This document shows positions 9,583 to 22,900 of a stretch of 64,000 nucleotides of DNA, piece by piece. This DNA is from Pseudofabraea citricarpa (taxonomy: Eukaryota; Ascomycota; Leotiomycetes; Helotiales; Dermateaceae): assembly GCA_029641185.1 (NCBI GenBank), contig JAPWGK010000015.1, positions 682,001 through 746,000 of the forward strand. Direction: 5' to 3'. Below the pieces are notes generated by a model. The model had not been told where the DNA came from, did not search any database, and saw only the letters and a program-made list of their open reading frames with translations. Made by a program: the position numbers and the translations under genes. The stretch's first letter is position 1. Every line of letters begins with the position of its first letter.

Positions 9583-12500
9583 TGTTTTTCTTTTCAATGG
9601 CGATGAAGTTGTTGAAGAGTGGAGAGGTGATCTGTTTGTGGAAGTCATGTTTGGGTTGGGTACTCGGTGTTGATAATATATTAGCACTCGGTGTATGAAT
9701 GAGTCAGGTTGGCTGTAAGGCTGCTCCGGGGTCGGCTGAAGCTAACTGATGCGCAGGCCTTTGGCGAAGATACTCGGGATGTGAGAGATAGTCGCCGTTA
9801 TTGTGGATGTTGTTGATGTTGAAGAAGTCTTAGGAAGAGGCTTTGTATTTGTTTGTTTGATCTTTTGGGTTTGAGTGTGAGTTGAGTGTGAGTGATGATG
9901 TGAGAAGGAGAGGAAGTCGAGGAGCATTAATACAAATGCCAGAGACTAGATGACAGGGCTGTATTCGGATGTATCGATCGTAAAGACCGCCGTTTAATAA
10001 TCCTTGCTCGCATTTCGGGCTCCACGGCCAGGGACTTTTGATCTTTCCGTCCCACGAGCTAGAAAGGGGCTAATCGAAAAGGGGCAATGAAAAGGCTTTG
10101 CCGAGTCATCCATGGTGACAAAGACTCTTTCACCCGCGTCTTTCGGCCTTACGAATAAAGTCCATGAGGACGATGATGATGATGTGCTACACAGTGCACG
10201 CCGATGGCCTTTTGTAAGCACATCGGAGCCAGACTTCTGATGATGAATCTTAATTCCATGACCCCATGCTGTGCATTTCTAAACACTCACTTGCTTGCTC
10301 TAAGACGCCCTCGCAAGAAACAAAAGTCAAGATAGAGATAGACAGAGACACCTGAACAGTGCTCGCAGGTGACAGGACGAACTGCTGCGTGTTCGTTGCG
10401 ACTGGTCGTGGTCGTACTCGTTTGACCTGAGGATCCTCCTGCTCTCCCCTTCTCCCTTCTCCCCCACAATATTGGCAATACAGCAAGCACAGCACAGTAG
10501 CAGGCAGCTCAAAGTCAAACACTGCCACCACGAGCATACGAAACAGCGGTGGAATGCGTGTCCCCATCCCGTTCCTCGCTCGCTCGCAGTGCTGTCCCCA
10601 TCTTGGTAAGTTGGTAGCCTGACTGACTGTAGCACTAATACGCAGTACGGACGTACGATGATTCCCTTGCGACGGCCGCTCATCATTGGCCGACGTACGG
10701 CTTGGGGGAACGAAGGCGCCAATCACGAGCAGCCCAAGGCAGCCAAGCTGCTTCAGCCATTCGTTGTGACTCGGCGCCCACGTAAGCGAAGTTGGCGCCG
10801 TATTCTCATTCTCAGCATCAGGCAGAAACATAATCTACTACTGTACCCTTTTACACTTTCTGGTCCGGGAACGACGTGGGAACGACAAACGAACGAGCGA
10901 ATGAACGAAGGGTGAACGAACTCGAACTGTGGCTTGTGCTTTGGCCCATCATCTGCATTTGGCAGATGGTCTTTTGCTCACAACTCGGTGTCGACTCATA
11001 CTGTACATCATGTACATGCTATGCCTCTCCACCCGCCGCTGGAGCACTTTGCGCAGAATCTCCCATCTCCCATTCTTTTCCTCGCTTGCTGGCCTTACGC
11101 TGCAGTGCAGGGGCCAACCTCCAATAATCATCTTGAGGTCCGTGGAACATCCGTGGTGTATTATACACCTATTTTGCATTTTTGTGCAAATTCCCCGCAA
11201 TTGCAAAAGAGCCTCTCGCGTTGCTCTTGTGCTCCCGGTCCCGAGGCCTCTTCTAAGATCCGAAGACCCTAAATTCCCACGGCCTGTGACTGACTGCCCT
11301 CCCTACCCCACCAGATGTCCTGGAGAGAGTTCAAGCCCGGACTTTCCAAGGTCTGGTCGTGTATGAAATGATCAAGAGAGAGCTTCTTCCATGTCGGGGA
11401 CCTCGCAAGCCGCCTACTTCCCTGGAGCGGTATCGCGCAATCTGCTATATCTCTGCATGACAGATGCGACTTCGCGGTCGGAGTCATGAAATCATTGCAT
11501 ACTGAATGGAGATGACGATCACTACCCATCAGTACTCATCACTCAGCGACCTGCATTGTCTTCTTTGCGGTGCGCGCGCGCAGTTCGGTTTCCCTCTCAA
11601 CTCCGAACATGTCCGTGTCAAAGCTTTAACCTTAACAGCGGTCGCTTAACTCCCATTGGTTTCCAGCCAACTCGCCCATTCGCTCATGATCGCCAGCCAT
11701 CGGGCTGATCAGCTGTACGTACGCACCAGTCGACAGACAGTAGGGCTGCTGGATATGTCAGCAGAGCACTGCGGCCGTAGGCGGCGGACTTTACTCTACA
11801 CCCATTTGGCGCTTCGGTTGATCTGTAATCAAGAGGATGATTGATGGATGACTCGATGTGATAAGCTGGCCACCAACTTTACCCCGACCCGCTCTGTAAT
11901 CATTTAAGTCTATTTGACTTCCTCGGCCACTTTCTGTCGCTTTCGCACGCCGTCGCCTTAGCCTGCTGAGTCGGATGAATGATTTGACTCACTCTCACCA
12001 GTAATGCATGTCGAAAACAGCAGTCGTCCAGAGTCGAGACCACGGTGCGTTCATGGGCCTGTGTCAAAGATGAAGTCCCTGGAATCCACAGAGGGCGACG
12101 CATAAACCCCACGGCTGCTCAATCATGATTTTGGCTTTCTGGCTTGTTGGCTTGTTGGCTCGTTGGGCAGCTCCTGGAACTCGAGCCGGGTATAGGATGC
12201 TCGGCGATTACTGTATTTCCTACAGGCGAGCCCGCGCCGCAGCACTGGAAACTCGGCTTTCTATTATCGCCGTTTCTGCGAACCTAATTTGCTACCCAGA
12301 ATCGCAAGCATAAGATCCTTAAAATTACATCCTGAACCAAGGGATCATGTCAGATTGAAGGGTCTGCGGCTGAACATAAGCTCATCCTATTCTTACAACA
12401 CTCAAATTGGGTCCACGGTGAGCGAGATTATCCTCATTAAAATCATCACCAGGGCTTGAAGGAAGTACCAAGGGTCCATTTCCCATTTCGGAGCGGACGG

Positions 12501-12837
12501 CTCTCTTAACATTCCGATCCTGTGAGTGTATGGGGAAAGAACTGCACCACGTGTACTTGTTTCCCCACCGTCTGCCACAACCACCAAGCATTATTGGGTT
12601 CATGTGGTCTTTAAGGGTGTTCAGTTAAGGTTCCGGAAACGCTGAGGGTGTGTTTGCGGAGTCTTGGTTTACCGGATGACATATTATGGATTTCTATGGA
12701 TCACGTGGACTGCGAGCTACCCCAAGGGGTCACGATCTCACTGTTTCGGAACCAGAGTTGGGAGAGGATCACTTAAAGTTGAAACTTACCATTTGTTATC
12801 CTTTCTAGGAATGACTAGCTAACTCAGAAATAACAAT
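9583..12837. other. Gene-poor stretch, about 3.3 kb
   Basis: It contains the promoter of the acidic protein gene (minus strand, leaving from 9582) and the 3' side of the GT8 gene. Open frames up to ~190 codons (for example 10250-10831 minus) have no recognisable domain and overlap frames on the other strand. I see no tRNA, transposon terminus or repeat array. Confidence 0.5.
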
Positions 12838-13842
12838 CTAACTACTTTCTTCCGATCCTTCATCAACAATAGGTGGTGCAATATGATTCTCCACCATGAA
12901 CAAGATTTCTGTTTCTCCTTTTCTCTCAGATCTCCACGTCTCAAATTCTCTCCACCACCATCGATGCGTCTCACCGTCGCGTCCTAGATATCCAGCTACG
13001 CCATCCTGTCCAATTCGACGATTCCATGGTTTGTCTACGATGTAATGTAAATTTCTTACTTCTTCATCTCTCCATATGTCGGTATGCCAATATCTCCAGG
13101 TCTTCAAGGCATTATACTGCCAGCCAACACTCTTCCACTCCCCCTTAAAGAATTCCGCCAGAAAGTCTTGGTCTGGAAATTTCATAGTCTTCAACAGCTC
13201 TCTTTTCTGATCCATGAACGAAAGCATATCGGTCCATAGTTCTGAGGTCGGCTCAAAAACAAAGAGCCCACTGTTGAGAAGACGATGCGTTGCTTTTCCT
13301 TTCGTATCATTTAGCGAAGGGACTGCAGGTGGGTTGAAAAGAGCTGCTGGGTGTATGGATCCCGTGAAAGCGCAGTTTTCTTGTTTCCAGTCAGGGTCGG
13401 CCCACAGGTCTCCGTCCAAGTTACAGACACAGGCATGGTTTGCGGCCAACCCTCCAGGCTGTAAGTGCATGTCGAACAGCTCATCCATATTTCGCAGGAC
13501 CAACATGTCGGCATCGAGGAAGACCAGGCGCTCCCACTCAGTCAATTGGAAGACTCGCAGTTTCGTCCACGTGTCCTCGAATCGAGAGGCGATAAGTGTC
13601 ATTTCTTCTTTCGGGATTGGATATAGAGGCTCAATGGGTTGTAAGACGGCATTGCTTAGAGCTGCTTCTTGAGCGAGTGGTCCAAGAAGATGCGCTGGGA
13701 AAGAAGGCGTGTACAGAATCAAGAGAGGATACTCCGAATGGTTCTTGTACAGGCTATGGGCAAGCAGCACAGCCCCGGCGAGGTACGACTCCCTCGTCAA
13801 CAGAGTAACCCATGCACGTCGTAAGGACTGTTTCTCGTTCAT
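12838..13842 (-). CDS. Glycosyltransferase family 8 protein (glycogenin/galactinol synthase-like)
   Basis: A single-exon, 334-residue cytosolic-looking enzyme with no signal peptide. The N-terminus (WVTLLTRESYLAGAVLLAHS) is the nucleotide-sugar-binding start of a GT-A fold GT8 enzyme. Residues 107-118 carry the manganese-binding DxD motif (FLDADMLVLRNM, DAD at 110-112). Further GT8 features are LNSGLFVFEP at about residue 190, the FPDQDFLAEFF segment, and the WRDEEVRNLHYI segment near the C-terminus. GT8 members transfer glucose or galactose from UDP-sugars; fungal proteins like this are often labelled glycogenin-like or galactinol-synthase-like, but the acceptor cannot be read from sequence. 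It lacks the long C-terminal glycogen-synthase-binding region of true glycogenin. It stands alone, 1.7 kb from a divergent membrane protein gene. Confidence 0.9.
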   Translation of the reverse strand: MNEKQSLRRAWVTLLTRESYLAGAVLLAHSLYKNHSEYPLLILYTPSFPAHLLGPLAQEAALSNAVLQPIEPLYPIPKEEMTLIASRFEDTWTKLRVFQLTEWERLVFLDADMLVLRNMDELFDMHLQPGGLAANHACVCNLDGDLWADPDWKQENCAFTGSIHPAALFNPPAVPSLNDTKGKATHRLLNSGLFVFEPTSELWTDMLSFMDQKRELLKTMKFPDQDFLAEFFKGEWKSVGWQYNALKTWRYWHTDIWRDEEVRNLHYIVDKPWNRRIGQDGVAGYLGRDGETHRWWWREFETWRSERKGETEILFMVENHIAPPIVDEGSEESS

Positions 13843-15497
13843 GTTTTCCTCCTGGTTTTTGAATCTCTTTTCTGTGTGCGGAGAAATCTGTCCTCGATAT
13901 CGAAAACCTGAATTTTCCTTGTATGCGGAGAACCGTCATATATCATCTTTTACTTTCTTCTTTCTTCTTTCGACTACGTCTTTGATTAAACCTCTCTCCC
14001 CGCCCTCTTTCGTACTAGTCTTCAGAATCATGTCGTCACGATTTTGTTGGGACAAGACGCGACACGGCAGTAAGCGAATTGCACCCCTTTTCCCCTCGCA
14101 GGTTAAGCGAGGCGCTTGGAACTTCGGAGGTAGGGTGCGCGGCATGGGATTTTCTGGTTGCTGATGTATAGCGGCTGTTTATGAAATTTGGGGTGGGGTT
14201 GGGGGCAAGGAACGGTGGGTTGGAGTGGTAGAGAGCGATTGATCGAGTCGTCTGAAGATCTCTTAGGAGTTGTCTGGATGCAGAGAGGCCAGAGATGAAA
14301 AAGTACAGCATTGTAATGATACTACATACAGTAATCCGAAAAGAGTTGCCCAAGCATGCTCTTGGAATAGAAATTTTATAGATCTCTCTGGGGTGTACGA
14401 CTTGTTTGCTGCAGGCGAAAACTTCTATTGATAGGCCGCAATCATTTGACGTGATGAGGGGGGAAGATGGATGGTTCATGTGCTGCCGTCGACGGGAGGT
14501 AACCTGAAAGAAGAGGAAGAGAAAGAAAAGAAAAATTCTAAAGATGAGAAGATTCCATTTTGGAAACAGAAAATTCAGAATGCTGCTACCTGTGGGTTAA
14601 CAAATAACTGAGTAACTGCTCGGCAAATGGGAATTTGTATACTCAGCACGTTAGGAACCTCAGATCCGATGACAGCATGCATACATAATCTGAAAAGTGC
14701 TACGTATTACGGATTCCTCGCGCAACGCCCGTGAGTATGAATCCTTTCATCATCATGGAGTTCTCAATATCGTTTAGAATCTAGCTTGGGTTTATGGTGG
14801 ATTTGTGGTGGATCTGTCCTTCCTTCGTACCACCTATGGAACCTGGATATCTTCAGGGTGAAATTGCAGCTCATGATTGAAGTGAAGATCTATCTCCTTA
14901 AGATGGGGGTAGGTCAGACTTGGTCCCAAATCAGGTGACAGGGTCTAGACTTAAGCTCGACCCCCTCGAGGAGCCGTATATCCATGTACCCCACTTCGCC
15001 CAAGCAAGCGGGGGCTCCCTTGGGATCTTGGGTTGATTTGGACCAGATCTTACCTTGGTACCAAAATCCATGGCAATGGTCACATTCAATATTCATTCAT
15101 TATCTCGCACTTGCTTGCCCCCTCCACAAAAGCCAGATGCCTCGAGTCTTGCCAAAAGACTTCATCTTCTTGAGGCAAGCACCTAACATCTTTCTTTCTT
15201 AGATCCCATCTCGGGATTTCTATTTCTATTTCTGGAGTGAGGGATTGCGGGTCAGCCCTACGGTCCCCGGTAAAGGGGGAGCCGAGTTCCGAATGCCAAG
15301 AAGTCCCGCTCCCTCTCACAGCTCATCTTGAAGCCAGCTCGCCAGGTACGTAGGTAGGTACGTGCCGGTATCCTGATCCCATGGCGGCAGTATCTTCGTA
15401 GCCTGCCCTAGGAATTTTCCTTTATGATTTCTCTTATTTCGTACCTCTTCTCTTTTCCGTTTCTTTTTTTTTGTGTGTTTGGATTTGTTGTGAATGA
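13843..15497. other. Divergent intergenic region between the GT8 and Ist2-like genes
   Basis: This 1.65-kb region contains the promoters of both outward-facing genes. No gene was supported; the largest open frames (about 150 codons near 14.0-14.5 kb on both strands) lack recognisable domains. A GGTACGTAGGTAGGTACG-type element lies at about 15345-15362, similar to an 18-base palindrome at 30.5 kb. Confidence 0.5.
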
Positions 15498-17888
15498 ATG
15501 CTTGATTGGGTGAAGATGGTGGATGGGCTGGAAAAGAATAATGCTGGCGAGTGTCACGGGATACCGTATTCTCCTACTGGTACGGGGATTGATGTGGATT
15601 ATGTCATTACTTTTCGGTATGCCGATTGTGGTATGTGGATTTTTCCCGCCTTCCTCTTTGAACCATCTCACTCACAATCACACAGAAAAAGGCGAAGCCC
15701 AGGAGTCTCTCAAGAAGTTGATTCTCGCCCTACAAACAGCAGGACTCCTCACCGAGATCAGAGAGGGCGCACACGCGAGTCTACTTATTTTCATCAAAGC
15801 AAGAGATACACGTCTCCTGGGTGAAGTCTACCGTTCGAGAATCAAGGATTGGTTGTTTGGTATCCGCACTATCACGCCCGAGAGAATCGCCTTGGATTCA
15901 CTTCCGGGCTTGACTGAGGCTGAGAGGTTACGAAATGTCTACTACATTATTACTCGGCCGCCGTCGGACAGAGGAGCGGGTGTCACTCCTGGAAGAGGGG
16001 ATTGGAAAGCTGTTGAATCCATCTTTCCGCTACATGATCCGGCGTTCAATGGGAACCTGATCAAAACCTGGAGCAAGAAATCCATGCTAGGTATTGAGGA
16101 GTTAACCGTCATCAAAGATCAATTTGGTCCCAAGGTCAGTAGAACTTCCTCCCTCAAAGCGTTGCGAATACTGACTTGTCCGATTCATAGATTGCCTATT
16201 ACTTTGCATTTCTTCAGTGCTATTTTGTCTTCTTGGCTTTCCCCGCCATCTTCGGGGCAATATCCTGGTTATTCCTGGCACACTTCTCGCCGATCTATGC
16301 CGTCGTCAACTGTCTATGGTCAGTGGTCTTCGTGGAGTATTGGAAGCGTCAGGAAGTCGACCTGGCTGTTACTTGGGCTGTCCGGGGTGTTGGTACCGTC
16401 AAAGCGAAGAACATAGATTTCAAACCCAACAAGACCGTAAGAGACCCAGTGACCGGTCAGTTTGTACCCACATTCTCGATGACCCAAAGGTTGTTGCGAC
16501 AGCTTCTTCAGATCCCGTTTGCTCTTCTCGCGGCGATACTACTTGGCGCTTTGATTGCGCTTTGCTTCGCTATCGAGGTGTTCATCGAAGAGGTTTACGA
16601 CGGGCCAATGAAGAGTATTCTTGTAAGTTAGATTACGCATGGTTTGAGATAATGGCTGATAAATCAGGTCTATGTTCCCATGGCCATAATTACACTCTTC
16701 ATGCCATTGCTCCAAAACCCACTGTCTGAAATAGCAACAAAGCTTGCCACGTACGAGAATTACGAAATTGCAAGTATGCACGAAGCGGCACTGGTCCAGA
16801 AGATGTTCGTTCTCGATTTCATCACCTCATTCCTGCCAATTTTCTTGGTGGCATTCGTCTACTTGCCCTTCGGTGACCAGATCGTCCCCTATATCAACTT
16901 CCACCATGCCATTGTCACCGCGGTGCAGTTCATCGGCATCGGCGATGATAAATGCAACCTTCCACAAGCCGAATTCTCCGTCGACCCTGAACGGCTAAAG
17001 TACCAAATCATCTACTTCGCCGTCAGCGCGCAGGGCATGAACTTCATCAACGAAGTCATCGTGCCCTTCTTAAAACGTAAAGGCTTTGATAAATTCGAAG
17101 AGTACAAGCGGAACAAACACGCCAGCCGGTTTTCGGGCCCGTCACTGGTAGGATCCGATGATGTGCCGGAGGAAGCAGCCTTTCTCGATCGCGTCCGCAA
17201 GGAAGCCGAACTCGAAGATTACGACGTGAACACTGATCTGCGAGAGATGTGTGAGCAATTCGGGTATCTCTCGCTCTTCTCTGTCGTCTGGCCCCTCACG
17301 GCAGTCGCCTTCCTCGTCGGCAATTGGTTCGAGCTGCGTTCTGACGCGCTTAAGATCTGCTATGAGAAGAAACGGCCTGTTCCTTGGAGAGTCGATACTA
17401 TTGGGCCCTGGCTGGATCATCTCGGTCTCATTGCATGGCTTGGTAGTCTCTCCAGCGCCGCTCTAGTATTTCTCTTCACTGGGGAAGGAATGGCGAAGCG
17501 GACTGAGACATGGTACATCCAAGCAACTGGTCTGCTCCTCACCATCTTCTTCTCTGAACATCTGTATCTCTTTGCAAAGGTCTGCGTCCGCGTCGTCTTG
17601 GACAAATTCGAGTCGCCCGGCTTGAAGAAGGAACGTGGTGAGAGGTATCTCCTGAGGAAGAGATATATGGAGGAGAGTCTTGCTCTAGAGGAGAGTGAAT
17701 TCGAGGATCCGGCAGAAATACGAGATGAGAAACGGTACTCGGCTTCGGAGGAATCGTTGGGTCAGAGTGCTTCGTCGCCGAGCGCGCGCTTCTGGTCGAG
17801 ACAGAGGAGAGCTGAGAATGTCATGCAGGTTGGAAACTGTATCATTGCGAGGGGCGAGGGCGATACTGGACGTGATAAGCTTCAGTAG
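15498..17888 (+). CDS. Ist2/anoctamin (TMEM16)-like membrane protein
   Basis: Four exons (15498-15630, 15686-16134, 16191-16622, 16668-17888) give a 744-residue integral membrane protein. The N-terminal cytosolic part (DVDYVITFRYADC, then RSRIKDWLFGI) matches the anoctamin dimerisation-type domain of fungal Ist2-like proteins. The transmembrane half follows, with several hydrophobic helices separated by family motifs such as FVEYWKRQEVDLAVTW and the DRV/AELEDYDVNTDLREM loop with a nearby GYLSLFS. A charged cytosolic tail closes the protein. Family members are ER-plasma membrane tethers or lipid scramblases or ion channels; yeast Ist2 is a tether. Which applies here is inference. The first exon is short, and the start at 15498 versus the in-frame Met at 15516 is unresolved; the three junctions are in phase and restore conserved sequence. 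Confidence 0.87.
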
Positions 17889-19046
17889 ATGTTTCGTTTG
17901 TCTATATCAATTATATTTTTGTTGTCGCTATAAATGCAGCTAACTTGAAGTCTCGCTTAAAAAGGGGCAATCTCAAAATCGTCTTTGATTGTTGGATTTT
18001 CATACTTACCAGATGCTCCTGGCTTACTAGACGAATATTCGGTCACAAATTCCGTCGTTATTAACGGCTTTAATCGCAAATAGATTGCCGACTTTAGTTT
18101 CTCTATCCGTCCATCATCTCACTTGCAATCATTCAACCCAAGCGAGAATTTGTCTGTGAGAGTCTGATATTCATCGATACTAATACTTGATTCATACTAT
18201 GACTGCATAGGTAGCTGCAAACTGCCAACAATAAAACCCAGCGCCGAATTTCAGACAAGACCAAAATGCCAATGGCGGAGTCAAAGCAAAGATCTCTATC
18301 CCTTGCCGCCCTGGACGACGAGCAAGGCAGTCAACTCCTAGCTAGCACTGTCCAATCAAGTGTCCATCCAGAGAGGGAAGGAGGGTTCGTCGTTTTACTT
18401 GACAGTCCGGAAGCATAGCACCCTTGGTCATCCACTCCTTCCTTACAGCGATCCTGATTAATCACAGCCGGGAAGCTCTTCGTTGCGCACGACTTCTCAT
18501 CATGGCCAGTGTTGAGAAGTAATCCAGACGCGTACCGCCCATTTGCCGGCGCTTTTGGCAGCATTTCCCTGCCCTTCTACCTGATTGAGGATAGTTTACC
18601 CCATATCAGGGCCTTAGTGTCGTGCCACGGGCTACACCACCCTTGTACCACTCTGCAGGTTGTACTTCAGATATTTGCCGTATTTACAAATAGTTACTAA
18701 ATAATAAGCAGACAAATTTAATAGGAACCAATCGAAATCACGAGCCAGAAGCCATACGGAAGACAGATGATTGTGGAAAAGTAGTTACCAAACAGTAGAC
18801 GGTCTAGAAGGCCAGATAAAGACGAAGAAAAATGCAGCGCCACAAAAACATGCAAGTTGCGAGACAACAGATAGTTACCGGATTTCACATAGTATTCGAA
18901 AAACACAATGCATATAGCAATTAAGAGGTTTTAATTGCTCGGTGTTTCCCAACCACTTTGCATCTCCCACATTCGCTCCCTTCCGAACCACCTCGCTTAA
19001 CTTCTGCCCTGCTCATTTCAAGTTTTTGCTAAACATGATCATCCCG
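17889..19046. other. Convergent intergenic region, about 1.2 kb
   Basis: It lies between the 3' ends of the Ist2-like gene and the secreted protein gene. It is AT-rich in places (18.7-18.9 kb). No gene or repeat could be supported. Confidence 0.5.
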
Positions 19047-19963
19047 CTACTGCGGATACACAATATTCGGCCCGACATCAGGGAGTTTATAAGAAGGATT
19101 GACATTGTCCCAACCAAACCAAGCGACTTGCCTCGACGGGCTATGAACAACCGTCATCACGGCCGAGTTATGTTGTGTGTTATATCCCCAAGAAATGACC
19201 CAGTCAGGGCTAACGAGACACTTTTGTGCCCCCCAAGAATGCTGTTTCACGCTCTGGCGCTCGTTGGATTGATCAATAACTCGACAGGCAAAACCAGGGC
19301 TGGTGGCGGTATTGACGATCTTGAAATCGTATTTGCAGTTGAAGTCGGGGTCATAGCAGTCTGGATTCCATGTTAGCTGAGATTTAAATAGATGGGGAAA
19401 AGAGGAAAAAACAGCCTTACCTCGAGTGAAGTTCTTGACAGACCAGCCGGAGACATCACGTTTGGGAAATGTGCCTACAGGGCCTGCATTCTTACTCCGG
19501 TCCGGTGATACTACCTGGCCATCAATCAATTCAGCCCCGGTGTAGCCGAAAAAGGCGTAGAATTTGGGAATGGTTGAAGTGCTTCACAATTCTTTAGCTT
19601 ACATTCTGTCAGAATATCTGTACTTCTAACTTACTCGGTAACAACCAAGGTCAAACTCAACGTCACACTATCCCAGCCTTGGTTCAGAGAGTACTTGCTT
19701 CCAGGAGAGCAGGCAACCTCATGGTAGTCGGTAGTTCTAGCCGAAGCGCCATTGGAGCCGGTGATGTTGTAGTGACAGGCAGATGAGCCTGTGCCGTCGT
19801 TCTTGTTGATGCTAAAACTGTATTGGCAGATGTTGGCAACGTCATTGCAGGTTCGGTTGAAAGACTCCAAGGTCCAGGAGGGCACCTGCTCCTTCACCAG
19901 CGTTGGAGACGATAGCACATGACTGGCTATACCTGCTAGGACGAGGAGAGTCTTCGAAAGCAT
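19047..19963 (-). CDS. Secreted protein with two tandem copies of a cysteine-containing domain
   Basis: Three exons on the minus strand (19963-19635, 19581-19421, 19360-19047) give 267 residues. Residues 1-19 are a signal peptide (hydrophobic TLLVLAGIASHVL, then small residues), so it is predicted to be secreted. Two homologous units follow with exactly the same spacing: W30-x4-F35-x3-C39-x6-C46-x-Y-x-F and W156-x4-F161-x3-C165-x6-C172-x-Y-x-F, a period of 126 residues. Each is followed by two more cysteines and a beta-rich end (SLTLVVT... and SAVMTVVH...). The single-domain form is the common layout in small secreted proteins of Pezizomycotina, some of which are plant-response elicitors; that link is inference. 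The introns are 53 and 60 bases. No catalytic motif is seen. It could act at the host or environmental interface. Confidence 0.82.
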
Positions 19964-22900
19964 GACTGAGATTTTCAAACTGATTGAGAAATTGGGAAGA
20001 GAAACTGATCTGAGAGTTCTTGTAATTCTGCAAAGACTTATTACTTGAAGCTTGGAATGACTTGAAATGAGCAGCTGCAAGGTGTATTATATATTCCATT
20101 TTAGCGGGGAAACCCATGGAATATTTGGTAATCTAAACAGAAATTGATCTAAGAGATAGTGTATGATGCGGTCAATATTGATCAGTTGCTGTGGTTTTCT
20201 CGGTTCGTGCTGGCCACAGGGAAACTAAGGCTGCTCAGACCGCGAAAAAGCGCAAAACCTTGATCCATCGAGAGCTGAAAAACTATCATTTGACATGGTG
20301 GTGTACAGCTGACTGTTGATCTTTTGATCATCCCCTATTTAGACCTCCCGGAGTGGAAAGGGCAGCACCCGAAAATTGGTTATCAGATTTGGATCATCGT
20401 TTTCCCATCACATATCAAAGCTATCAGACGGCACGGGTTCAGATATTGAGGTATTATGTCAGTATCCTAGAAAGCACTTACCAACTGCTAGAAGGCCATG
20501 AGTCCTATTTGGTATGGGCTGCAATGCACCGGCGTTATTTTAAAAGCGTTTGCAAGCACCTAAAGTTTGTGATACACTCGAAAGCAACGTTCCTTCGGAC
20601 CCATCAAATATTCGTTCAAATCTGTAGTACCAATGAGTCCCAACAGAAACGGTCCGAATGAGTTTCGCACTTATAAATCTGTTTCGGATACTTGCGTTCT
20701 TACATCATTCGCAAGGCGAGAATGACGAGCTTTAGCTTTGGGTAAATAAGAATACGAGAAGATAGTCTCTCCAGTTGGCTCAGTAGATGCGCTATAGAAA
20801 ACCTTCTACAAGCGCCATATGAAGACAGCCAAAGAAAGATATGATAGAATTTTCTGGTGAGAATGATTGTTACACGATGTCTAGGTACGAACGAATAACC
20901 GAGATAAAGCTGGTTTCGCCAATGTAGCTGCCCGTCAGGAGGCCATGGAGACCACAAATGAGGTTGATCGGGATTTAGGAAAACAGAGAAAGCTGGATGA
21001 GCCACTGATGAATTGGTACAACCGAAGTACGTAAAAAGAACCTTGGACACATGTACAGCTACACAAGCTTAGGTACTCACAATAAAGTTTTCATTCTAGA
21101 AAACTAGTTTCGTTGCACCAGTATCATTTCTCAGAGCTATGCTAGAAATAAAAGTTGAATATGCCTGCAAATTACGGGCCGTATCTGGTCTTCTTACATG
21201 GGTGGCTCTAACAGCTTTCCCAATTTGACAAAACCAATCTACCCGTGGAATTGAGAGAGTTATTCTTTACCATCGATTCTATCAATTCCTTGAACTTTTC
21301 AAGGCAACTTTAAACAGATCTATCCTCTTATCACAAAGAACAGAACGGGATACATATCTAGCGGAGTCGGAGTAGTATACTCCTGCACAGATTCATCAAC
21401 AACCAAGCAGACCCCCTGTGGTATCAAATCCGCTTCTTTCCGTTCTTTTCCCCAACCTCCTTCTCATACCCTCTCCCTATAAAAAAGAAATAAAAATGTA
21501 ACAGGAGGGGCAAATGACAACAGAACACTATCTGGCAGCAGCATAAAAGAAAGAAGAGAAAAGAAAAGCTTTTCTTTCTTAGAAGAGAGGTAAGTGTTGG
21601 CCTGAGTAATCTAAGCGCCGAATCCGGTCTAACAGAGAATAAATGCCAGCCTGATAACAAGACTAAGGATAACCACGAAACAGAAGTATGGCTGGAATAC
21701 ATATATACATGCGTGAGAAAGACAAAGAGCTATCGTGTTCGCAGAATTATATAGCCGGTGCCGAAACAGAAAATCACTAGATATATATGTAAGGAAGACA
21801 AGTGCTATCTCTCGCTCTTGGTCCAGAGAATGGATTGTGGGGGAAAAAAAGAAGAAGAAGAAATTACCTTCTCAAACTACGAAAATTTATAATCCCACTA
21901 GAGAAGACGTAAAACAAGGACAGGAATCAAGGAACCTTGCTTCTAAACACCAACCAATCTGTCTACTCTTCTATATACCACGTCCCAGATCAATTACCGA
22001 ATGACAACAGAAAAGAAAAGGAGAAGAAAAGTATATCTAATTTCTAAAATACTTAATACTTAAGAACCTTGAGACATATCAGTAAATAAAATGTATGTTA
22101 TGAAATAATCGCCGGCTTTGCTTTGTGTGGTTTTCCATGTTGTTGTTTTGATTTGTAACACCTTTATTTACTCTCGAAACCAAAAATCCAACTTAGTTTC
22201 AGAACATATTCTGACAAAATTAAAGGATATATAACGCTATATAAGATGATTATCAGATTAGCCTATGAAATGAGTAGATAGCCTGGTAAAGGGATCACTT
22301 CAGGTGACCAGTCAGGTCACGAGACCCGCATATATCCCATCCAGATCACCAGTGCATACTCTTATCTAACACGTTCCCTGCTTGCATGACATCAGTATCC
22401 TGGGGTCCAAATCTCAGACACGCAGAGACAGTATTTGTTCAGTTCATTGCGGTTAATGGCACGTCTTCTGCGAGTTTTATATTGCCGTCGAGCATCACAA
22501 GCTCACCCACTACCAGATGCTCCTCAGCCTTGCGTTGGTGGGTTGTCAGCCTCGTCAATATCGCTGCTCGAGCAGTGCGGGCTTTTGATTGGGCCAAGTC
22601 AATGCGCTGGTCTTGGGCTCAGCATGTTTGAAACGACCAAGGTAACGATATAATCATTCAAGCATACTGTAAGCTGCTCGTCATAGAGATCTTCTCAGTC
22701 TGCTGCAGACAAACCTTTTCTCGTCCAAACAATAGCGACTTACCACAACGTCCGTGAACCTGTGTCCTGGCCCGCATCAATCAATACACTCTACCCGCAC
22801 GACTCGAGGAGCTTCCAACTTCTGCGCCCACTTCGAATTGGCCAATTGCGCATACTTCACCAGAACACATCGAATGCGCCTGGCCAAATAGCTTGGGAGG

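Noticed and set aside
10250..10831. A 193-codon minus-strand frame
   Set aside because: No domain, overlaps other frames on both strands, and has no plausible splice partners.
20353..20661. A 102-codon plus-strand frame
   Set aside because: Reads somewhat protein-like but has no homologue I recognise and no supporting promoter or partner exon.
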